Positions 52,748 through 62,307 of a stretch of 64,000 bases of DNA are shown here, piece after piece. Source of the stretch: Albula goreensis (taxonomy: Eukaryota > Chordata > Actinopteri > Albuliformes > Albulidae); the NCBI GenBank assembly GCA_022829145.1, contig CM040758.1, forward strand, positions 25,858,575 through 25,922,574, written 5' to 3'. Positions within the stretch are counted from its first letter, which is position 1. Each line of letters opens with the position of its first letter. The translations under genes and the position numbers were made by a program. The notes beneath the pieces were generated by a model that saw nothing but the letters and a program-made list of their open reading frames with translations, did not search any database and was not told the origin of the DNA.

Positions 52748-53790
52748 AGGGTGCCGTCTATGGGTTAGGGCAGCCTTAAGTAGGCATGTGAGGCAGGCAT
52801 CGTTGTGTGCTGGGGCGCGACTGGGTGGCTGTCTCTTTCTCCACTGTAGTTTTTTCACGATGATTAGATCTGAGCGCTCTGGGTAGATTTGCTGATCTCA
52901 ACGTAATCATCAAGGAAGTGCTGACGTCTGAGAGCGCCCAGGTTTGATCAGTGTGAATGTGTCTCCATTCAGCAGATGCTCCTATCCAGAGCAACTTGAC
53001 AGTTTACAAATTTTACACTATCCATATATACAGCTTCATATTTATCAAAGAAAGGTCGGTGGAGAACCTCAACACTGACTTAGCTGGGAACTGAACCTGT
53101 AACTTCTTCATTGCAAGACCTAATCATTGTGCCATATCGCGGACCCTAAGGGGTATAACAACAGTGCCATAGCTTGAAATTGAACCAGTGAACTCTTCAT
53201 TTTAAGACCAGCTCTCTAACCATCGTACTACTCCGCCCCTCTTGGCCAAAGACTGACTGTCTCTCGATTGTCAAGTGCCTTCTTGGCATGCCTACTTTGC
53301 TGATGCCTAATCCGGTCGTGCTGTGGAGAGCGAAGATAAAACTGAAGCTAAATCCCCCCTACAGCTTCAGTTTAGAGCTGGGCTGGGCAATGAAATGTGA
53401 CTCTTTATCAGATTTCATTGTGAGAATATCATGATCATATTTAGATTTTTTTTTTTTTGTGATATCCACTTTGTTGCTTAATGTCATTTTAACAAACAGA
53501 ACTTTTACCTTTATCTTCCTCTCAAAATGAGTTCTAGAGCAGTTTCAGGTTGAATTACATTTCAGGGTATATAGACTCATAGATTCATCAATATGCAACT
53601 ATGAAAAACAGCCATAATTAATATTCAGAATAGCTGGAATTTTTTTTGCATGCTGAGACATAAATCATGAAATATTTTTACATTAGGAAAGCCTCAACTA
53701 ATTACTCTCTTCTTAAAAGCTATCGTTCCTTTTTCTTTATGATAATCTATGCACTTAGTATATGCATTGACTCATATTTACGTGTGTAAA
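52748..53790. other. pycard 3' flank with SINE-like pieces
   Basis: 52966-53000 has the dispersed fish motif CAGATGCTCCTATCCAGAGC. 53080-53240 has two minus-strand tRNA-like heads (complement GTTAGAGAGCTGGTC and GGTTCAATTTC). AATAAA at 52743-52748 overlaps the unshifted pycard stop and may be its poly(A) signal. Confidence 0.5.
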
Positions 53791-54000
53791 TATATATGTT
53801 CATATATCTTATCACTACCTCAGTTGACAGGTTAGTATGCCAGTTTACAGCGCTTGACATTCACTAATTAATGGACCAGGTCTGGTGACAGCTGGAAAGT
53901 CAGAAATGGTCAGTACAGCAAACGTTTCACCAGGACAGAGTGACTGCCAGGTACTGGGTCCTGATTCACATCCACCTACAGCAGGGAAAGTTAGAGTGTT
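53790..54000 (+). repeat. Left copy of the segmental duplication flank (after pycard)
   Basis: GTTAGTATGCCAGTTTACAG CGCTTGACATTCACT and following sequence recur at 59132-59260 after the PYD-only gene, marking the downstream part of the tandem duplication. Confidence 0.85.
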
Positions 54001-54204
54001 CCAGACTCGAGGAGAATTTTAATTTTTTATGCCTCATCATTTTTGGGTGTTGTTGGTTTTTGTTTTTTTTTTAATCTGGGAATGTATTGCTGTTTTTTAT
54101 TGTAAAAAAGGGAGTGACGCTTGATATAAAAATATGACGTTTTAAATGTATTTTAATCTTACACATTGATGCTGATTTTCAGTGTAGGCAACGTTAATGG
54201 GGCA

Positions 54205-54700
54205 TTTGGGAATCCATTTTTGGAGAGGAGGTCGAACATTATCGGAGCGACGTCCTGTAACATCCTGACGGTGCTCTCGTATTATTGGAGAGGAGGTCGA
54301 ACATTATTTTAAACACTTATGATTGGGGAAAATCACCAAATATGCAAGTAGGAAATCATTTTGAACTGAATTGCACTTTAAAAAAAATCCAGGAATTGTT
54401 CAGGGAAAATAGGTAAAACCTAAAAATGACAAGACTTATCATCAATAATTGACATGGAGACATATTAGACAGACAGAACACTGCCAAGAAATAACCGACG
54501 TCCTGTAACAACAGTCATAACATCCTGACGGTGCTCTCGTATTATTTTAAACACTTATGATTGGGGAAAATCACCAAATATGCAAGTAGGAAATCATTTT
54601 GAACTGAATTGCACTTTAAAAAAAATCCAGGAATTGTTCAGGGAAAATAGGTAAAACCTAAAAATGACAAGACTTATCATCAATAATTGACATCTAGACA
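54205..54700. repeat. Local tandem duplication, roughly 240 bp unit
   Basis: The block CATCCTGACGGTGCTCTCGT through CATCAATAATTGACAT occurs twice (about 54260-54452 and 54520-54692), nearly identical. A shorter GGAGAGGAGGTCGAACATTA duplication is nested at 54219 and 54285. Confidence 0.85.
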
Positions 54701-56373
54701 GTTCCACAGAGAATACTTGGAATCTTCCACAGAGTAAGGGGCCAGCGCTAAAGTCATTCTGGAACATCTTTGCCAGCCTTATCACTGAGGGGAACACACC
54801 AGGTGCCTTAAATTTTTTTAAAAAGGGATGTTTTTTTTACTTTTTTATGACTTATATCCTCTTCTGACTCTGTCATTTTAAATATTAATGTCTTTGCTTT
54901 GCATTGCTCCTATACAGCATGTTATATCTGCAATAATGTAATAATGCAATAATTATGTATGTTTAACTTGTTGTGTTAGTGAATGAAATAAAAGAAGCAA
55001 ATACATTTATAACATTGTTATACTTACACCAAGGGCTAAGATGCTTGTCAAAAGCTTATAAAGAAAACACAGACTGTTTTTAAGATTCACGCCCTGGGCC
55101 AGGCAGAGGACACTGGGTCCTGTCTCTTGTCCTCTGCTGTGAAAACTGTTTGCAGGTTTTTACGCCAGCCTCTGCGGTTGAAATGCTCGTTAGTTGCATG
55201 ATTTGCTGAATTAGCCCTGGTGGCTTGCTCACCTTACAGTTCAGTCGTTTAGTGAACGCTTCTATCCAAAACAGCTTTCAGTTGATTAGACTAACAAGGG
55301 ACCAAACACCCCCCGATTTTAATGGGGCTACACCGGGGCTTGAACCACCAACCTTAGCCACTAGACCCAGAGTGGTAGCAATGTTATATATGTCATTTGT
55401 GTTGTCAAAATTTTATTTTAAACAGTTATCCGCATAGGCCTGAACGGGCACCGGAATCACTTAAGGAAGCGTTAGCTGTGTGGAACGGAAATCTGCATGC
55501 ACACTCCCTACGTTTCATCCTTTTTCTCCACCAAAGAAGATTTTCCTGGCTGTTTGTGGGGGTGTAGGTGCAAGGTCTCCTATGTGGTATATATTGTGGC
55601 AAAGGTTTTGTAAATGTGCTTCACAAATAAATTGAATTTGATTCACATGACGTCTGATTTTCTTTACTTTTTAGAAAAGCTCTTATCTCTATATATATGG
55701 AGTATGTATAGTCAACTGCTAGTTAGCTTCTTAGATCTATATTCTGGATCACTTCTTGCACCTGTATGATTGACAGCAAACTGCAAGGATGTCTTGCAGT
55801 TTGCTGTCAAAAGCAAATACATAAGCAGGATATGGACTTCTGCTCAACATTGTTTTGAGATTGCTTATCCTCTACGGCCATCTAGTGATCGGTTATGGTA
55901 ACGATTAAAGTAATCAAGTGCTTTTGGGACATGCGACGTTTGAGACAAAGTGACAGTCAAATCGATTTTCAGGCAACATTACATGCGCTTGGGACATTGT
56001 GTCACATCGTAAACTGTCATTGTAAACTAGTCATTCCGCTAGTGCATATTGACCTGAATGATTGCACGTGGACAAAGACCAAAAACATTGTGCGGCTCGC
56101 ACCTGAGGTGTGGCTGCGCCTGTCATGGACAGAGCGCGCTCCTGTCATAGCCATTGAGATGTGTCCCATGCATCAGGGAGCGAAAAAATGAATATTTGTA
56201 TTGAGAGTCGTTGCTAAGGGTGAAAGGGAACAATATGCGCTTAAAGGTCTGAAACTCACTTTTTCCAGGAAATGCGTTTTTGCGCAAGACACATAACAGC
56301 CTACCAAAACCTTTCCCGCCTGGATGTCACTCCACCTCTCCTTCCTACTTCCTTCTCCTCATATTCGCATACT
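54701..56373. other. Region between pycard and the PYD-only gene
   Basis: No gene. 55239-55370 is a degenerate dispersed element with TAGTGAACGCTTCTATCCAA and a tRNA-like minus-strand B box (complement GGTTCAAGCCCC). An inverted repeat built on TTGCAGTTTGCTGTCA surrounds 55775-55810. Confidence 0.5.
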
Positions 56374-56379
56374 TATAAA
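56374..56379 (+). promoter_or_regulatory. TATA box of the PYD-only gene
   Basis: TATAAA 54 bases before the ATG, with no better candidate nearby. Confidence 0.45.
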
Positions 56380-56427
56380 CAGTGAACCTCCATGTTTTAC
56401 CGTCTTTGAACTACAGTAGGTATCATC

Positions 56428-58974
56428 ATGGGAAAAACTGTGAGTGACCTCATCATTCAGGCACTGGAGAATCTCTCTAGCAATGGATTAGACAGATTTA
56501 AACGTAAACTGAGTGAACTGAAGGAAATCGGATATGGTCGAACTGAAAAAGAGACTATTGCGGGTATTGCCGAGCTCATAATTGGTAAATTCACGAAGAG
56601 CAAAGCTATCGCCTGCACTGCCGACGTGTTACGGGCGATTGAACAAGAGGATAAAGCGAAAGACTTAGAAGACAAAGCTGCAATTACTTGTAAGTAATTA
56701 CATTAGGCAAAAATACAACAACGTAGGGTGCCTCGCATTGTAGAAGTGATTGTTGAAAACGCAGTTAAACTTTTCTTTGAGTTAAACATCATTGTGATTC
56801 CCTTGAAACACCGTCCTAAAACTGCAAATCCTTGATGGACCATATTTTCATGCTTTCAAGATGTCTTTCATCGGTTTTATGTCACATGTTATATGCTGAA
56901 TGTGAACAAGTGTGTTGTACAAATGGAAATTCAGAAACTAATTATGATCTGATGATGGCTAATTTTTCAAAGTAAGACACCAACAGGCTGTAGTTTGTTC
57001 CAGTATATACATTGTTTTTCAGCAAAAAAGTTAATGTTTTCTATATTCACATGTATCATTAATACATGACACCATCATTGTGATTTAGATTATAAACATT
57101 TTGACTTCCAAGCATGACTTTGTAATGTAATACATGTAATAATACACATAATAATGGACATGGAGCAGTGGTAACTAACAATTGCAGAGTAGGGATGACA
57201 GGAACAATGAGTTTTATTGAAATTTTCCAGAAAACAAGTCTCATGGTAGGTGGACAGTTGGGGTCAGAACTGGGAGATCAATACACAAACAATCCGATAT
57301 GGCAGGCAAAGAGTAGTCTAGAAACAGGCAGGAATTCAGCAACAAAACGGCCTGCAAGACAAGCAATCCGAATCAGCAGGCAAAAAGTTGTAGTAGAAGG
57401 CAAGCAAGGGTTCTGTAACACAAATACAAGGACAGGGATTTCAGGCAGGTGTGAGAAAGAACAAAACTGAAACAAACTGGCAGCAAACAAAGGAACAGGC
57501 AGGATTTGAATACACAGTGAGGAAATGCAGAGCAGGGGCCTCATTTATTAAACTTTGCGTACTTTCGTGCCTAAATAGTTTGTACGCCAAAACCTACGAG
57601 GTTGCGTACGCAAAGTTTAATAAATGAGGCCCCAGGTGAGCAGGCAGGCAGGTGAAACTGAGCAGGTGATATACAGTGGCAGGTAATGAGGAAGGCAGGG
57701 CAGGAACATGAGGACTCTGAAAACAACATGGCAGATACATGACAGAAAAACAAAAACCAAACACAGTGAGCCATAGTGGTCATCGTTTTTGGGAGCCAAA
57801 GTAATATAAATTGAAATTGCAGTGGCAGGTAATCATGAAGGCGGGGCAGGAACAAGTTACACAAGTTCAAAATAGATTTCACCTACCCAGGTGTGTGCAT
57901 TAGCTTTTAACAATAAGCCAACAATGACAACAGGAAAGGTTCTTTCAGTTTCTTTAAGTTTTGCTGGCACTTATATCAAGTTTAAGACCATTAATCATCA
58001 ACAGGAAGCACCCAAAGATGCAAACAACAGCCTGTTCTGTTTCAGTTCGCGGAGTGTTGGACACGACGGGAGCGAGTGGGGGCGCGACACGAGGTGCTAG
58101 CGCGGCTGAGATGGAGGACACCAGAGATAGTGCCTTATCCTACCCCTACGAGCCGGATGAAGGTCAGTATGAAAGTTCCACACCTGAGTGCGAAAACCCA
58201 CCTGAAACTCTTACAGTCACAGGTCAATCTTTTAACTAAGACAGTGGCCAGAATTATCAAAGCCTCGATAAACTGTTAAACTTTTTGCACGTGTAATTTC
58301 AGCGACATGTTTTGTGATTAGAGCGAACAAACGACCTTCAACTAATCAAATGCTTTCTCACATTTTGTTGCACCTGCAAAACGGTTTTGCTCATACTAGA
58401 CGCTTCAGTAAACCAGGCCCTAAATCGCTGAAAGGGCATACAGTGTGCACTTTGATCAGAGCAGAAATAAGTCTCTTTGTGAGGCTTTGGTGATTCTGTT
58501 TTACAATAAAAAAGACACATTCCAAATGGCATGCTCACTTGTCTCTGATAAAATAGAAATTACTCAAGGAAGCATGTTGGAAAGTCTGTCCTGAATGACT
58601 TGCATACACCCCTTAAAGAGACTTAGCATGTTTGATTGACTCCTGGCCAGAATCTTTATTCTCACACCACATTGGCCGACACACAGCATCGTATGGAATC
58701 CTGTGTCAGTGCTGTTCTGCGCTCTCTGATCGAGCACTTAGGCGCCTACTCAAAGAGCATCCACGCTTCATTGTGTATTTAAACGTAAGAGTTACAGTGA
58801 AGGCTCAACAGCTAACCTGCTGTTCCAAATTCAGCCCACTTAAGCTATGAATCTTAAGGTTTCTATACAACATAAACGGCTAACTTATACAATACCTGTG
58901 TATGTCTCTTTACAGACTATTTTATGGAGACGTCCTCAGTTGGAACGGATGAGTCGAATCCTGACTTGAAATGA
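56428..58974 (+). CDS. PYD-only protein, CARD-less tandem paralogue of ASC
   Basis: Three exons: 56428-56689 (PYD), 58046-58162 (linker) and 58916-58974 (tail), joined in phase 1 as in pycard, giving 145 aa. The PYD (SDLIIQALENLSSNGLDRFK, EIGYGRTEKETIAG, CTADVLRAIEQEDKAKDLED) is close to the neighbouring ASC PYD, and the linker keeps GASAAEMEDTRD and an acidic end. Exon 3 starts at a splice site homologous to the CARD exon's (TATGTCTCTTTACAG against TATGTCTCTCAACAG) but encodes only DYFMETSSVGTDESNPDLK and stops. No CARD remnant follows; the duplicated 3' flank resumes about 210 bases later instead of 1.3 kb. So a deletion removed the CARD and the frame closed neatly. By analogy with mammalian POP proteins it could block inflammasome filaments; that is inference. 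All splice sites and the frame are intact, so it is probably functional. Confidence 0.85.
57170..57880. mobile_element. Unclassified transposon-like insertion in intron 1 of the PYD-only gene
   Basis: Sequence rich in GGCAGGCA and CAGGCAGGTG motifs with repeated CAGTGGCAGGTAATGAGG / CAGTGGCAGGTAATCATG. It explains why this intron is 1.36 kb against 0.28 kb in pycard. No coding capacity. Confidence 0.45.
57535..57633. repeat. Foldback element with 28-bp perfect inverted arms
   Basis: Left arm 57535-57562 starts GGGGCCTCATTTATTAAACT and the right arm 57606-57633 is its exact reverse complement. A 43-base loop separates them. It would form a long hairpin and looks like a small MITE. Confidence 0.9.
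58163..58915. other. Intron 2 of the PYD-only gene
   Basis: The last 110 bases align with the end of pycard intron 2 (CAGCTAACCTGCT, CTTAAGC, TTATATGATA/TTATACAATA). The rest is not recognised. Confidence 0.6.
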
Positions 58975-59094
58975 ACTCTGACACATCTATGAGAGCTGAA
59001 CAATTTTGGGGTTTGATATCCTGGTATAGATTTACTTAATTCTCCCTCATTTTCTATCTATGTTCAAACTTTATGACTGTATAGGAATGTTTTT

Positions 59095-59660
59095 TTTTCT
59101 TTGTCTGTGCATATATTTCATCACTGCCTCAGCTGACAGGTTAGTATGCCAGTTTACAGCGCTTGACATTCACTCTGAATGGACCAGGTCTGGTGACAGC
59201 TGGAAAGTCTGATATAGTCAGTACAGCAGACGTTTCATCAGGACAGAGTCAGTGCCAGGTACATCACATTACATTACATTACATTACATCACATTACATC
59301 ACATCACATCACATCACATCACATCACATCACATTACGGGCATTTGTTAGACGCTCTTATCCAGAGCGACTTACAAGGCAAAGTGCATAAGAACAGTACA
59401 AAAAGTGCGAAGATAAACCTAGAGAGGGGTAAAGTCCCGAGTGCCAAGGTGATCGAATAGATCAGGACTCCCCTAGAGACTACAGACTTACTAAACAGCC
59501 TAGTTAAAAACAATCTCAAATTAAGAGCATAGTTTAAAAAACAATCACAGATAAGTGCAAATAGGAATAGACACATTACAAAGAGCAGGGGAGGGGAGAG
59601 GTGCAGCCTGAAGAGGTGAGTCAGGTACAGAATCCTGATTCATGTCTATCTGCAGCAGGG
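59095..59660 (+). repeat. Right copy of the duplication flank, interrupted by a dispersed fish repeat
   Basis: 59132-59260 matches 53827-53955 (GTTAGTATGCCAGTTTACAG, then CTGGTGACAGCTGGAAAGTC). The match resumes at about 59617 (CAGGTACAGAATCCTGATTC, GCAGCAGGGAAAGTTAGAG). Between them lies (CATTA)n/(CATCA)n and an element with CTCTTATCCAGAGCGACTTA, inserted after the duplication. Confidence 0.8.
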
Positions 59661-59884
59661 AAAGTTAGAGGGATCCATTTCTGTGTTATGCACTGCGTTT
59701 GTTTCTCACTGAACAGATGCGTGATTAGGAATCAGTACCCCAGTGAGGGGTTATTTTTGGTATATCCATAGAGCTGTAGTCTTATATCTGTCTCCTCAGC
59801 AGACGCGTCAGTCACCCAAACCACAAAGGTCTGTTTGGTATTCAAGGCTCATCGTTTTTGGGTTTTATTTCTTTATTTTTTAAA

Positions 59885-60310
59885 ACTTTACCATTACATT
59901 ACATGACATTAGCAGAAGCACTTATCCAGAGCGACTTGCACCACAAAGTCCAATTTATTCGGGACGAGGGTGTTAAAGGGCTTGGAGGGGGTAAAAGTCC
60001 CAATTCCAGAGGGGTTATTATGGGCTAAACCCTGTGAATGACCTGTTGAATAAACAAAAAAATGAAAGCACCATTCGTAATATCAACAACAGTCCTAAGC
60101 CAACAAGATCAGGACGCTCCCAGTGAAGCTATGGCTAAGTGGGGGAGCTAGAGAGGGAAGGAGAGAGGTGCGTCCTGAAGAGGTGAGTCTTCAGTCTGCG
60201 CTGTCAGAAAGCGGACAGTCTATCTGCTGTTCTGACCTCTGGAGGAAGGTCATCCCACCAGCGGGGAGCCAGAACAGACAGCAGACATTTTGTTTTTTAT
60301 TATCAGTTTT
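59885..60310 (+). mobile_element. Second copy of the ATCCAGAGCGACTT dispersed element
   Basis: ACATTACATGACATTAGCAG, then CTTATCCAGAGCGACTTGCA, and further similarity to the insert at 59.3 kb (AGAGAGGTGCGTCCTGAAGA against AGAGGTGCAGCCTGAAGAGG). Confidence 0.65.
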
Positions 60311-61116
60311 AAAAAAGAAGTTGAAAATAGGATGAAAAACATGGCCTGGAAATACAATTTTGCAAAAAAGAGATTATAACACAATGCATATTTCCTGGAG
60401 AATATTGTATCGTAGTTTTAAACATTGGCTTTGCTTTTGATGTAGGCTGTTCAGTGGAACATTAATAACTCACTGTGTAACAACCTGCATCTCCTAAGAA
60501 AGCACAGTTTACCAAAAAACAAAAAAAAAAAACAGTTATTCTCAGACCAGCTGTAAATGTTTTTGATGTGTGAAAAACACAGATCAGTTTGAAGTGAATT
60601 GTACTTTTAAGGGGAAAAATTGAGTTTTTCTGAAAAAAAAAAAAAAAAAAAACGGTATAACTGAAAAGGATGAGCCGTATCAGCATTTTATCTCGTGCCT
60701 CAGGGAAACTTTTCATGCTGTTTTTGACAAAAAACAACACACTCAGGAAGCAAGCAGGACTCATGGACTGCGTACTTCAGCGTCTCACAAAGTGCTGCCT
60801 TCTGCCTCACTGAGGAGACCTGCAGCCTCTAAAGAGATTTTATATTTTTATTTTATCGGTTGTTTTTCCCTCCCCTGTTGTATCTGCTGTAAAGCACACT
60901 GTGCCAAAGGTTTGGTGACATTTGCTCCACAGATCCACAGATTAGATTGATCTGGCAAATGGTTTTCTCTGTCTACCTGTCTATGCACTGCTGGTTGTGC
61001 TTGTTATAGTTATGCATTAGCTAGGAAATTATAACATTTTTTCTGTTAAAATGTACTGAAAAAAGGGATTTAATAAAAAAGCAATAAGTATACATTGCAA
61101 ATTTTCTTATATAAGT
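60311..61116. other. Intergenic, no gene
   Basis: AT-rich with A runs near 60519-60532 and 60634-60652. Confidence 0.6.
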
Positions 61117-61122
61117 TTTATT
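61117..61122 (-). terminator. Likely poly(A) signal of the MAP6/SAXO-like gene
   Basis: AATAAA on the minus strand 285 bases past the stop codon. Confidence 0.5.
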
Positions 61123-61407
61123 CTGAATAAAAACAGTTGTATAGGCAGAGCAAGTCACATAAAAACTTCATTTTATACACAGTTTAAATTACAATAATAC
61201 AGTACATCAGCCATTAGTCTGGAAAATGTGGAAACAAAGGGAAGCAAAAGTTGCTTTGCCCTTCTTTTTCAAATACAACCTGTCCTGTCCTCTGAATTTC
61301 CTGTGTGTTAATTGATAATATTTTACTTTTAACAAAAAAGTGACATCTGTAAGAATAACCCCGCTTCTTAAGGCTCCTAGACATTATGCCAGTATCATTC
61401 TGGGGAG

Positions 61408-62307
61408 TCATTTTTTACCGCCCTCCTTGACTGAGATGGAGCGGGGGAGCTGCGGTTTCTTATTCAAGAGGAGCTCATCTCCGCCTTTGGGCCGGCACGG
61501 ACGCGGGGGTGGCTCCGCTACCTTGGGCGCGAACTCGCACCTATAGGTGGTGGTTTTTTGGAAGGGACCCTGGCGCAGGGGCACTTGGTCGAGCTGAATG
61601 ATCGGGAGACGCTTGTTGATGTCCCAGGCTTTGTACTCTTGAGAGTATTTGGTTACAAAGTCAATCCTACCCGGGATCTTGTAATCCTGAGGTTTAAGCA
61701 AGCGTGCCGGTCGGGTTGACCAAGCCCTGAAATTGTCCTGGTATTCCGTGAATCCGCCAAAGGGCACTTCGTCGCTTCCCAAAGTGATTGGATGCTGAAA
61801 TAACATGGCAACTTCCCCCTTCAAGCCCTTGTAAACATCAGCATAATTGGTTACTAGGTCTAGGTTCCCACTGAGACGGATGCAGTCCATGGGTTTCTGT
61901 CGGCGCACGGGTAGCAGAGGCCAAGGTTTGAAATTCCCTCGGTATTCACTGACGATCCTTTCTTTGGGAAGGGATTGGTCTCTGTTGATCAACACGCTTC
62001 CCGGAATCTGGTTGCTCCCGGAGACCCCGGGTTTGCGCAGGGCTTTCTGCTGGGTGGAGGCGATGGGTTTGCGTAATTTGGAGGGGCTTGGTTTCAGATT
62101 CCCGCCGATTCTCGAAGCCTTTTCTCTTTGGAGATTCCCAGCACGCACCACCTCTTCATGACAGAGGAAACATTCTTGTTTAATTTACAATTTACACAAT
62201 GATCTCAATCGGGCTAAATTAGTCTTATTGATAACGCCACACCATGAGTGAATACAGTTTTGCAACAGCAAATAATTTATACCTGGATGAACAGACTTGA
62301 CCATCAT
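61408..62307 (-). CDS. MAP6/SAXO-like microtubule-associated protein
   Basis: Two coding exons, 62283-62307 (MMVKSVHP) and 61408-62153, spliced GT-AG with phase 1, give 256 aa. An internal GTG-started reading would begin at 62151, but the upstream ATG pair with a donor (CCAG/GTATAA) and an acceptor just before 62153 gives a proper start. The protein is basic and has three or four spaced motifs of the Mn type: SEYRGNFKPW, TEYQDNFRAW, TKYSQEYKAW and a weaker TTYRCEFAPK. Each is followed by basic-proline segments (RRQKPMD, RLLKPQD). In MAP6 and SAXO proteins such modules bind and stabilise microtubules, including axonemal ones. No transmembrane or catalytic domain is visible. Assignment to MAP6 or SAXO is unresolved, as is the exact gene name. 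Confidence 0.7.

Noticed and set aside
58975..59100. Remnant of a CARD after the PYD-only gene
   Set aside because: I compared this stretch with the pycard CARD exon and saw similarity only around the splice acceptor.
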